Shown: one piece after another, positions 1 through 8,171 of the stretch
Numbering within the stretch: the stretch's first letter is position 1
Layout of the letters: the number at the start of each line of letters is the position of its first letter
Assembly (NCBI GenBank): GCA_009731375.1
Contig: BJOX01000287.1
Location: forward strand, 83,709 to 104,503
Direction: 5' to 3'
DNA: 20,795 nucleotides
Origin: Paulinella micropora
Lineage: Eukaryota > Cercozoa > Imbricatea > Euglyphida
Position numbers and translations under genes: made by a program
Notes under the pieces: model-generated
What the model was told of the DNA's origin: nothing
The model's input: the letters and a program-made list of their open reading frames with translations, nothing else
Database searches by the model: none

Positions 1-439
1 GGGGGGGGTGAGGGGAACAGCCCCCCCCTCCAACCATTTCCTTGCGTGCTATGTTTTTGCAGGTTCGATGGTAGACAACGCGTGCGGCAAGGCACAATCG
101 CCAACAGGAGAGAGTGGCACGCGCCAGGCCCACGTGTGGATCAACGTGGCCACCAAAAAAGTTGAGGGCGCGGCCCTCCTCTTGCGCAGGACAGTGATCA
201 GCTGCGACAAGCGATGTGACTCGCACGGTGTTGAACGTGACCGTTCGAGGCGTGCTGCTGGTGCACGATGAATGAGGCGACGTCCGCTGGCTGGGGAATA
301 CCTCGGAGAGCAGGGCGCGAATCGGCACTGCCTGCGCAAACGGCTGGCTTAATTGAATAGAACATATTTTTTAATTCAAATAAAAACTTACTTGGCTCAA
401 ACTATTAAAATTGTCCCCGGCCTTTTGGACAAACGTTTC
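1..439. other. Gene-poor left end, no supported gene
   Basis: The window opens with a G run followed by GGGGAACAG and a C run. A plus-strand frame stays open from 8 to 271, with its first ATG at 68, and a pyrimidine-rich TTTTTGCAG stands just before it at 53-61, like a 3' splice site. It could be the last exon of a gene entering from the left. The translated product is arginine-rich, shows no domain I recognise, and an antisense frame is open over the same span, so I do not call it a gene. From about 340 to 439 the sequence turns A/T-rich, as expected for the 3' flank of the minus-strand gene that ends at 440; an AATTAAAAAA-type tract on the minus strand there could serve as its polyadenylation signal. 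Confidence 0.4.
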
Positions 440-1076
440 TTAGTCCGAGTCCTCCCATACCGACAGAAAATTCTCCGGGTCCAGATCGTCCGCGAGGAAG
501 TAGGGCGGATCAGGAAGTCCCTGCCGACAACATTCTTCGAGCAGCTCACCACAGCCTTGCAAGATCTTTTCGGACCAGGCCAGGAGTGCTCTGGTCTGGC
601 GGAACGGGTCACAATACTTCTTCCCTCGCTCGTTTGCTTCGTTGGCAAACAGCAGGTTCGGGTCGGCGAGCTTCGCTAGCATGTCGGTGTTCTGCAGCTC
701 GTGCAACACGCGTGCACGGGCCGGGCTAGCAGCAGCCGCTTGCCACGATTTGGCTGGCTGGCGCAGGTCGTCCAACCAGAACCACAGCATACCGCCTGTT
801 CCGAAACTAGCCTCGAAGCCGCCAACGAACAGTTCTATGGCTTCATTCACGTCATCGGCAACTTCCGGCACGTGACGGGCCAGCGCGGCGGTCAGGCCCT
901 TGCCCAGAAAGTGCCTGAAAAAGGTGGTGAGCAGCCGTTTGAACAGCACGCGGCGTTGCGTAGGGCGATCTGTCTTCAGGTATTTCTGGAGCTCATTGGC
1001 CCAGCGCNNNNNNNNNNGCGCAGTGGCGTTTCGCGGGTCGATCCTCGCTCGGCTTGGAGGCCTTGGCCAGGCTCAT
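440..1076 (-). CDS. Hypothetical protein, interrupted by a 10-N gap
   Basis: I do not recognise this protein. The frame from 1007 down to 440 is open and reads into the gap at 1008-1017 (it begins ...RWANELQKYL), so the GTG at 949 is not the start. Right of the gap, the minus strand has an ATG at 1076 followed by about 20 codons (MSLAKASKPSEDRPAKRHCA) that run into the gap, a good N terminus with a short basic PAKRHC cluster. As drawn with 10 Ns the two halves are in different frames, but the gap length is only nominal. The body is mixed helical and charged, has several tryptophans and cysteines, and ends in an acidic tail (DDLDPENFLSVWEDSD). No catalytic motif is visible. The gene seems to stand alone beside the large repeat block. 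I am confident that it is coding but have no basis for a function. Confidence 0.6.
1008..1017. other. Scaffold gap (10 N) inside a gene
   Basis: Ten Ns of nominal length. The flanks share only GCGC, so unlike the gap at 13471 there is no evidence that they overlap. Open minus-strand coding sequence abuts both sides. Confidence 0.95.
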
Positions 1077-1140
1077 CTATCCTGGGACGGCAGACAAACC
1101 AGGGGCAAAAAAACACACGCCAAAATTAACACAGGACAAC
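1077..1140. other. Short intergenic stretch before the repeat block
   Basis: This is the presumed 5' flank of the gene starting at 1076 on the minus strand. It has A-rich runs and no recognisable TATA element. The CA-rich repeats begin immediately to the right. Confidence 0.4.
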
Positions 1141-1756
1141 ACTCAACACGCACGAAAAAAAAAGAAAAGACGAAGAATGCCACACACACAAACCCAAAGA
1201 AAATCCCAGAGAAGGAAAAGACAAAACAGCACCACCAAAAAAACCATACACAAAGCCAAAGAGATTTCACACACACATTACAACGACACGATACACGACG
1301 ATACACACACACGTCTCACACACGACGATACACACACGACGATACACACACAAGTCTCACACACGACGATACACACACACAAGTCTCACACAAGTCTCAC
1401 ACACGACGATACACACACACGTCTCACACACGACGATACACACACAAGTCTCACACACGACGATACACACACAAGTCTCACACACGACGATACACACACG
1501 ACGATACACACACGACGATACACACACAAGTCTCACACACGACGATACACACACACGTCTCACACACGACGATACACACACACGACGATACACGCACGAC
1601 GATACACGACGATATACGACGATACACACACACGTCTCACACACGACGATACACACACACGCCCATACACGCACGACGATACACGACGATATACGACGAT
1701 ACACACACACGTCTCACACACGACGATACACACACACACACAAGTCTCAAGGGGGC
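1141..1756. repeat. CA-rich tandem repeat with CGACGATACAC units
   Basis: From about 1270 the sequence is built from two interleaved short units. One is ACACGACGATACACACA; the other inserts AGTCTCACAC between copies. The core GACGATACAC occurs roughly twenty times, with irregular spacing of about 12-30 bases. The stretch from 1141 to 1270 is A/C-rich but not yet periodic. All three plus frames stay open because the repeat lacks stop codons, giving histidine/threonine/arginine-rich translations that I regard as meaningless. A 17-nt stretch of the unit occurs once in reverse complement in the TG-rich arm near 2520. Confidence 0.9.
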
Positions 1757-2370
1757 CAATCCGGGGGTGTGCACAATATGCTCGCCATTGCGCAAACCCA
1801 ATGTTGGCAGCCTTGGATTCGCTCAATGGGCTGTAATCGAGGGGAGGGCCTGCGATGCCGAAATCATTGGGCAAACCCAATGTTGGCAAAATTGCGCAAA
1901 CGCAATGTTGGCAGAATTGCGCAACCCCAATGTTGCCAACATTGGTTTTGCTCAATGTGCTGTAATCGAAGGGGGGCCTGCGATGCCGAAATCATTGGGC
2001 AAACCCAATGTTGGCAGCATTGAGCAAACCCAATGTTGGCAGAATTGGGTTTGCCCAATGGGCTGTCGAAGGGGAGGGGGGGGGGCGCACCTACATCATT
2101 GGGCAAACCCAATGTTGGCAGAATTGCGCAAACCCAATGTTGGCAGCATTGGGCAAACCCAATGTTGACAGAATTGGGTTCGCCCAATGGGCTGTCGAAG
2201 GGGAGGGGGGGCCGCACCTACATCATTGGGCAAAACCAATGTTGCCAACATTGGTTTTGCTCAATGGGCTGTAATCAAAGGAGCCTGCTATGCCGAATCA
2301 TTGGGCAAACCCAATGCTGCCAACATTGGTTTTGCCCAATGCTGCCAGCATCAGGCCCCCCCCCCCCTCC
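1757..2370. repeat. Palindromic satellite built on CATTGGGCAAACCCAATG
   Basis: The core is CATTGGG-CAAA-CCCAATG, a perfect 7-bp inverted repeat with a 4-base loop. Exact copies lie at 1865-1882, 1993-2010, 2097-2114, 2147-2164 and 2299-2316. Many near copies have a G-to-C change (TTGCGCAAACCCAATG) or the loop in reverse orientation (TTGGGTTTGCCCAA near 2044, with variants near 2174 and 2326). Copies are often joined by TTGGCAG, so a second inverted repeat, CCAATG...CATTGG, forms across the junction. A larger unit adds a G-rich piece (GTCGAAGGGGAGGGGG or AATCGAGGGGAGGGCC). ATCATTGGG recurs at 1863, 1991, 2095, 2222 and 2297, giving spacings of 128, 104, 127 and 75. No coding function is apparent. 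Confidence 0.9.
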
Positions 2371-2919
2371 CCTCCCCCCTCGCCACACAAACACACAAAC
2401 CCTCGCATCCCTCGCACATCGATCTTGCATCTTTCTGCCCAGGGTACACCTCCCCCCTCCTTCCTCTCCCAGTGTGTGTATGTGTGTGCGGGTTTCTCTT
2501 TTGGGCATTTGTGCGTATGTGTGTATCGTCGTGTATGTATATGTGCGTGCATTTGCGTGTGTGTATATGTGCGTGCATTTGCGTTTGTGTGTATGTGTGT
2601 GCGTGTATTTGTGTGTGTGTGTTTGTATGTGTGTCTGTATGTGTGTATTTGCGTGTATTTGTGTATTTGTGTGTGTGTTGTATGTGTGTATGCGTGTGTG
2701 TTGTGTGTGTCTCTGTATGTGTGTATTTGTGTATTTGTGTGTGTGTCTGTGTGTGTATTTGTGTGTGTGTGTCTGTGTGTGTATTTGTGTGTGTGTGTCT
2801 GTATGTGTGTTGTGTGTATTTGCGTGTCTGTAATGTGTGTATTTGTGTGCATTTGCGTGTGTTTGTGTGCATTTGCGTGTGTCTGTGTATTTGCGTGTGT
2901 TGTATGTGTTCTCGTTTGA
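2371..2919. repeat. TG-rich microsatellite arm
   Basis: A C-rich stretch at about 2356-2470 leads into a long run of GTGTGT interspersed with TATTTGTG, TGCGTG and TGTCTG at 2473-2910. At 2519-2538 it contains GTGTGTATCGTCGTGTATGT, whose reverse complement matches the unit of the CA-rich arm at 1270-1756. Frames are open on both strands because stop codons are absent, and they translate to cysteine/valine-rich or threonine/histidine-rich runs. I do not regard these as genes. Confidence 0.9.
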
Positions 2920-3141
2920 ATTGCAAGTATTTAGCAGCAACTCAACGGTTTTCTTTTCTGCGTTTGCCCGAGTGTTTTTGGACTTGGTTGCTGCTAAATC
3001 TCATGATAAATCTGGTTTCTTTTTTCAATTCGCTGCCCCTTTCCCTTTTTTTCCTTTCTCTCTCCCTCTCTCTCTCTCTGTGTCTCTCTGTCACTCTTTC
3101 TCTCTCCCCGTTTCTTTCTCTCTCCTTTTTCTAGCCAGTAA
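2920..3141. repeat. Intergenic spacer ending in a CT microsatellite
   Basis: After the TG arm there are about 110 bases of ordinary A/T-richer sequence, then a pyrimidine tract of TTTCTCTCTCCCTCTCTCTC type from about 3030 to 3133. The ATG of the next plus-strand gene follows at 3142. Similar GA/CT tracts lie close to the starts at 12471 and 19708, so the tract may be part of a promoter region, but this is only positional evidence. Confidence 0.6.
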
Positions 3142-4441
3142 ATGCAGCGACGCCTAGCCATCTTTCCCAAGTTCTTCAACCAAAACAAGACCCGCAGGGC
3201 CAGGGGCGAAGTTCTGGCTGGCGGCTCGGGTTCTCCGTCCACCAGCCTGGGGCAGTACAACGAGTTCGAAAGCCTGTGCGGCTTGTACGACGAACTCGAC
3301 TCTATCCTGCCCTTCGTGCTGCGCGTCGCCTTCCCCGCAGCCTGGCACAAGTCACCAAACGAGGCCAGGCCCGACCTACAGCTCCAGCTGTACCGCACGA
3401 TCGTGCGCGCGCTGCACCTGCTCACCAACGCCCCCGTTGCAGGTGACGTCGCCGGCCCGTGGCTCGCGCGCAAGTGTCTGGTACCTCTCGTGCTCGCTCA
3501 ACGTCAGCGTCCGCCAGCTCTACCAAGTGTACCTGTTCGCCTGCCACGCGCTGGCCCGTGGCGCCGCCGCCGAGCTGTTGGAGACGTTTGCGCCGGGCAA
3601 TGGTTTCAACTGGTTCGACGCGCTGGACGTGGCCCGGCTCCTGGACGAGGGCTACGTCCCGCCCTGGCCAGCCAACACCGTCAACAAACTGTTTGCCACA
3701 GGTCACGGCGGCCTGGAACCCGCGGGCGACTACGTCACCGCCGTTGTGCACCCCCAGCCGTCCTGGCTACAACCTTTGCAGGACGATGTCATGCCGCGCC
3801 TCAACACCATCCACTGGACGTGCACTTTTCTAGACACCTTTCGCCGCGTGACGGAGCCCTTGTCCGACAAGCACCTGGCGCTCTTTCGTGAACGCTACCA
3901 CCTGCGCCTCGGCTCACACTGTGACTGGTTCAAGGGCTTTGTACACCTGACCAGCCCGAGCTTCTGTGCCGCGCTAGCCGCCGAGTTTGAGTGTAGCCTG
4001 CGCTTCAGGGCGGCCAAGGCGTTCCGTCTGGATCTAGACCGCGTCTTGGTCACGGGCCCCAACCACGGCGGCAGCCGCGATTTCCTGGTGCTGGCCGCGG
4101 ACGGGCTCTGGCTCTGGACGCTGCCAGATCACCCCGACCTCGAAATTAAAGGCCACTACGGCGTCGACTTGCTCGAGTCCCTGAAAAAGCTGCAGGACGG
4201 GCTCCCTCTCGGTGCGCCCAGCACCCCCCGTTTCCAGCGGGTGGCGGGCACAGAAGGCCTGCTGAAAGAAGTACGAGCGCTCGCGCACCGGCTCAACCCT
4301 TACTGCGCCGATGAGCGCGTGAACTGCGAACTCAGCTCTAGCGGCCTGGTCTCTTACAAGCTGTTCCGGCGTGCGTGCAGCCTGAGGGGTCGGCCGACGT
4401 TGGAGCCGGACTGTGCCAACAAGCGCGCCAAGCACGCCTGA
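3142..4441 (+). CDS. Hypothetical protein, frame break near 3440-3520
   Basis: Two plus frames complement each other. Frame 1 runs from the ATG at 3142 (MQRRLAIFPKFFNQNK) to about 3440-3480. Frame 2 then continues convincingly (YLSCSLNVSVRQLYQVYLFA onwards) to the TGA at 4439-4441. One extra base, or a short intron of length 3n+1, would join them. One candidate intron is 37 nt, with GTACCT after a CTG near 3480 and CCGCCAG before LYQVYL, but its donor is weak. Together they encode roughly 430 residues. The product has conserved-looking aromatic stretches (NGFNWFDALDVARLLDEGYV; HWTCTFLDTFRRV; GSHCDWFKGFVHL) and ends in a basic NKRAKHA tail, possibly nuclear-targeting. I recognise no family or catalytic motif. 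AATTAAA lies 24 bases after the stop. Confidence 0.7.
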
Positions 4442-4464
4442 TTTTTTTGTATTGTACAGCTGAT

Positions 4465-4471
4465 AATTAAA
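4465..4471 (+). terminator. Probable polyadenylation signal (AATTAAA)
   Basis: A variant of the eukaryotic AATAAA signal, 24 bases downstream of the stop at 4441 and followed by an A run. It is placed as expected for the 3' end of the 3142-4441 gene. Confidence 0.35.
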
Positions 4472-4584
4472 AAAGAAATCTCTCGCCACCTACTTTAGTA
4501 AGAAAATACTAGCGTGATGAATGAGGCCGGCTAGCATGCGTGTACGCCGGGAGGGGTGCGCATTCGCACAGCTCGCGCGGTTGC

Positions 4585-5578
4585 TTACTCGAAGGGGTGC
4601 AGGCCCAACTCGATTGACGCAGAAATCAACGCATAGCTTGCGCGATCCAACTTGTTCCTAATCTCGGGGAGCAAATTTCTGTAATCGTCTTTGATTTGCT
4701 TCAGGTAGAAAGCATTGGCGGTTAATTGTGTTTGCGGGTTAGGACCCAGAGTCCTACGCCCGATCTCGTAGGCATTCGCCGACGTGTCACTTGGCTCTGG
4801 GGTCTTATGGCCGAGCAAGAACATTGTATACCTATAGCCCCGGAAATCCACGAGCCCGCCGGGGGGGGGCCAAATTTTTCAAGTTCAGGGCGAACATTCG
4901 CAAATCTGGATCAATGGTCTGTTGAACTTCATTGTAGCCCGGTAAGCATTTCTCGGCCAACGGCACAACCCTTCTTATTGCCGGTATTAGCAAATGCAAC
5001 AATCTCCGCCAAAAAGGTGCAGTAAAGCTTGTTCCATACAAATACAGGTGGTCCAGCTGCCCGGCGGGTGCCATGCGCAGATCGATGGCTAGCCTTTCGT
5101 CCCCGCCTAACTTTAACTCCTTGAAAAGTTGGTCGGACAAGCACAATAACTTCCAGAGATTAACAGCACGGATTCCGTATGTTACCACAACCTCGTGCTT
5201 CTCGAGTAATGCCTTCACTGCGTTTTCGTTCGCTCGTAAAAACACAACTAGGCCCTCGTCGCCGACTTTGTCTTCATCTTCGGGTGACAAAACCACTCTC
5301 ACCTCAACGGTTGTGTTAGCTGCCAGGGACAAACATCTCTCTGGTAGGCTGCCTTTCTGCACACAGGCTCTGATTTCAGCTGTTTCTAAAATGAGTTCCC
5401 AACGACTAGGCCGAGCCCCGCCCTCAGGGCTGGCTTCTGGCTTGTCATGGCAGGAGCTGCCTGGTTGCTGGCCAACGCTTGGGGTTGTAGGAGTGTTTGT
5501 GCCAGCAGGGGCCGCATCTCCCGGCTCGGTTTGTTCTTCTTTCGTCGTACCGCAGTTTCTGCACCGCTTTTTGGACAT
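4585..5578 (-). CDS. Hypothetical protein, frameshifted at a G9 run
   Basis: The start is a clean ATG at 5578 (MSKKRCRNCG). The frame runs through a proline/threonine-rich linker and a folded-looking domain (WELILETAEIRACVQ ... LDHLYLYGTSFTAPFWRRLL ... LPGYNEVQQTIDPDLRMFAL) and stops early after a homopolymer of nine G on the plus strand at 4861-4869. A second minus frame picks up at once (LVDFRGYRYTMFLLGHKTPE) and ends at 4585 with a natural-looking C terminus (SIELGLHPFE). With eight instead of nine bases in the run the two frames would be continuous, giving about 335 residues. A homopolymer sequencing error is the simplest explanation. A lone CxxC near the N terminus may be half of a zinc site, but no partner is visible. 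Function not recognised. It converges on the gene ending at 4441. Confidence 0.7.
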
Positions 5579-5663
5579 GGGCTATCTTTCTCTTGTTACT
5601 AACTTTGCGGCTGGCAGAGAAGAATCTTTTCTTTTCGAGGTGCTACGGCGGCCCCCCCCCCCC

Positions 5664-6218
5664 NNNNNNNNNNNNNNNNNNNNNNNNNNNNNNNNNNNNN
5701 NNNNNNNNNNNNNNNNNNNNNNNNNNNNNNNNNNNNNNNNNNNNNNNNNNNNNNNNNNNNNNNNNNNNNNNNNNNNNNNNNNNNNNNNNNNNNNNNNNNN
5801 NNNNNNNNNNNNNNNNNNNNNNNNNNNNNNNNNNNNNNNNNNNNNNNNNNNNNNNNNNNNNNNNNNNNNNNNNNNNNNNNNNNNNNNNNNNNNNNNNNNN
5901 NNNNNNNNNNNNNNNNNNNNNNNNNNNNNNNNNNNNNNNNNNNNNNNNNNNNNNNNNNNNNNNNNNNNNNNNNNNNNNNNNNNNNNNNNNNNNNNNNNNN
6001 NNNNNNNNNNNNNNNNNNNNNNNNNNNNNNNNNNNNNNNNNNNNNNNNNNNNNNNNNNNNNNNNNNNNNNNNNNNNNNNNNNNNNNNNNNNNNNNNNNNN
6101 NNNNNNNNNNNNNNNNNNNNNNNNNNNNNNNNNNNNNNNNNNNNNNNNNNNNNNNNNNNNNNNNNNNNNNNNNNNNNNNNNNNNNNNNNNNNNNNNNNNN
6201 NNNNNNNNNNNNNNNNNN
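5664..6218. other. Assembly gap (555 N) between homopolymers
   Basis: The left flank ends in 13 C, the right flank starts with GGGGG. The gap probably arose because sequencing or assembly failed in C/G runs, which are common between genes in this window. The start region of the gene at 6224 may extend into it. Confidence 0.95.
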
Positions 6219-6223
6219 GGGGG

Positions 6224-8088
6224 ATGGCGTGCGAACCCAAGGCAGTGCGTGTCTTTGTGAGCAAGTACGGGGACCGCGACGCCGTTGCCGCGTTCGCAAA
6301 CGACGTGGAGCTGCGCGTCTTCGGCCGGACAATTGTCCTCCGTACACCCGCAGGCGAAGTCGCGCCGGCCTGCGAGCACTGCTTCACCCGCCGCGGCCGC
6401 TGTCGCGAGGCCGTGGCCGCGACAGTGCTGTGCGCCAGCCACACCCGCCGGCTGCAGAAGAAGCGCCTCCGTCAAAGGGAAAAAAGGAAGACCAAAAGAC
6501 AGAAACTGAACGACGCTGTGGCGCTGCCAGAGGCTGGAGAAATTATCGACCACCAACAAAATGAGCGAGCTTATCAGTTGAAGGTAAGTGCAGGTGGTGC
6601 CCTTTTCAGCCGAGCGAGCAAAGATCCGCTGGGTTGGACACAATGGAAACTTGCGTGCTCATTTTGTTGGCAAAAAGAGACTGTCATTAGTGCAGGCAAA
6701 CACTGGACAAGAGATGACAAGGAACGGCGTTCTAAGCTCTGTGGAATGAATGCACGCGAAGAGGGTTGTCATCAAAAGTTAAACCCTTGTAAGGCCTGTC
6801 CATTCGGGGACAAAAAGGAGGCTAGCTTTCCGGACGAGCAAGGGCAGGCAAACAAGCTGTGTGCAGAGCATGCTAAGGAACAAGACTGTTACATTGTCTT
6901 AAACCCATGCAAAGCCTGTTTGCCTGGCGAAGAGATGAATGCGACCTTTGCAGACGAGCACGGACAAAAAAGCGTTTGTGCGCGCAGCATGCAAAAGAAC
7001 GAGGGTGTTACCGTGTGCGCTATCCCTGTGATGCGTGTCCGACAAACGACAAGAAACAAGCTAACTTTGTGGACGAACAAGGGCGTGGCCTGCGTCTGTG
7101 TGCACAGCATGCTAGGGATCGTGGCTCGTACGATGTTTTAAATCCATGCATAGCTTGCCCTGTCGGGGAGAAGAAGACTGCTACCTTTGCAGACGAGCGC
7201 GGACGAAAAAAGCGTCTGTGTGCGGATCATGCTAGAGAACGCATGTGTCATATTGTACAGAATCCATGTCGGGCTTGCCCTCCAAACTCCAAACGTCAGG
7301 CTAACTATGCAGACGAGCATGGACGACCTCGCAGTCTGTGCGCAGAGCATTCGTTGGCGCGCGGCTCCTATGAGGTGCAGAACCCCTGTGAGGCATGTCC
7401 GCCGCATGAAAAGAAACAAGCTAATTATGCAGACGAAAAGGGGCAGCCCCGTCGCCTGTGCGCCGATCATGCGAGAGAACGAAGATGCCACCGTGTGCAA
7501 AACCCTTGTGAGGACTGTCCTGCTGACAACAAGAAAGACTCGGGTTTTGCGGATGAACCTGGACAACAAAAGCGGCTTTGTGCAGAGCACGCGTTTGAGC
7601 GGGGTTTGATTCCTAAGCCGGCCGCGGGTTGCTCTATTGCGGCGTGCAGGCTGTGGGACAGGCTCGAACAAACGCTTGGTTTGAAAATCCAGCACACGCA
7701 CTTTGTCAATGGCGGCGATAGTCCGCAGGGGTCCGAGGCAGCTGTCCCTGGCACGAGGATGCGGCTGGACGGCTACGACGAGGCCAGAAATTGTGTGTAC
7801 GAGTTCCACGGCAACGCGTACCACGGCTTTCCTCCAGGGCACCCACTTTACGCCGATGGGCGGTCTTCTGTTACCGGACGTCGCAACCGAGCTTTGTACC
7901 GAGAGACAATGGCTCGGATGTACTTTATCCGACAGAAGATGCCCCCGGGCTGCCATGTGCTGTGTACGTGGGAGCACGAGTACAAGAATATCAAGGACAA
8001 GCCGTTTGCTACTGCCGCGTCGATTTTGCACGAGCTGCCGCCAGGAGAGGATTATTACGAAGAAGATTTAGAATCGGAGGAAGAGTAG
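6224..8088 (+). CDS. Cys/His 40-residue repeat protein with C-terminal nuclease-like domain
   Basis: The N-terminal part has a CEHC...LCASH motif and a basic KKRLRQREKRKTKRQK stretch (nuclear signal or DNA contact). Then come about eight tandem units of exactly 40 residues with the pattern C-x2-C-x20-C-x2-H-x12, typified by NPCKAC...FADEHG...RLCAEHA. The first Cys codons stand at 6788, 6908, 7027, 7147, 7267, 7387 and 7507: all steps are 120 except one of 119. That step holds a frameshift in an A6 run near 6966-6971, so one base is missing there. The pattern resembles the EsV-1-7 repeats of brown algae and their viruses (recalled as C-x4-C-x16-C-x2-H-x12), with different spacing. The last ~150 residues (7630-8088) contain MRLDGYDEARNCVYEFHGN and AYHGF, then VLCTWEHEY, like PD-(D/E)XK/Vsr-type endonucleases; the likely catalytic acids are D of LDGY and E of YEFHG. 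The ATG at 6224 abuts the gap, so the true start may lie further left. Confidence 0.75.
6660..7625 (+). repeat. 120-bp in-frame tandem repeat array
   Basis: DNA-level view of the Cys/His repeats: about eight units of 120 bp that start near AACCC(A/T)TG(C/T) and contain GCAGACGAGC(A/G)(C/T)GGAC. The copies are diverged at synonymous sites but keep the Cys and His codons, so they are under protein-level constraint and are not a recent expansion. Confidence 0.85.
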
Positions 8089-8120
8089 AAGACACGGTCC
8101 GGAAGCGGCCAAAAAAATAT

Positions 8121-8126
8121 AATAAA
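8121..8126 (+). terminator. Polyadenylation signal AATAAA
   Basis: A canonical AATAAA 33 bases downstream of the TAG that ends the gene at 8088, within an A/T-rich spacer of 83 bases between two convergent genes. Confidence 0.55.
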
Positions 8127-8171
8127 CTTTAAAACGATCTCATTGTTTTTTTGACTAAAACAAACTTCTTT

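Noticed and set aside
1863-2316. CRISPR-like array
   Set aside because: Spacing is irregular, intervening sequences are themselves repeats, units are diverged and appear in both orientations, and no cas genes are present. The RecB/Cas4-like protein alone is not evidence.
1141-2919. Long open frames through the CA/TG repeats (His/Thr-rich and Cys/Val-rich)
   Set aside because: They exist only because the repeats lack stop codons; open frames occur on both strands and none has a non-repetitive domain.
5073-6643. Open frames running through the 555-N gap on both strands
   Set aside because: They are produced by translating Ns as open sequence; only the frame starting at 6224 has independent support.
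6583-6696. Perfect splice donor AAG/GTAAGT at 6583 with a possible acceptor GTGCAG near 6695
   Set aside because: The interval is open in frame and encodes a recognisable first Cys/His unit (CSFC...KLCG...AREEGC), so it is probably exon; the donor is likely chance.
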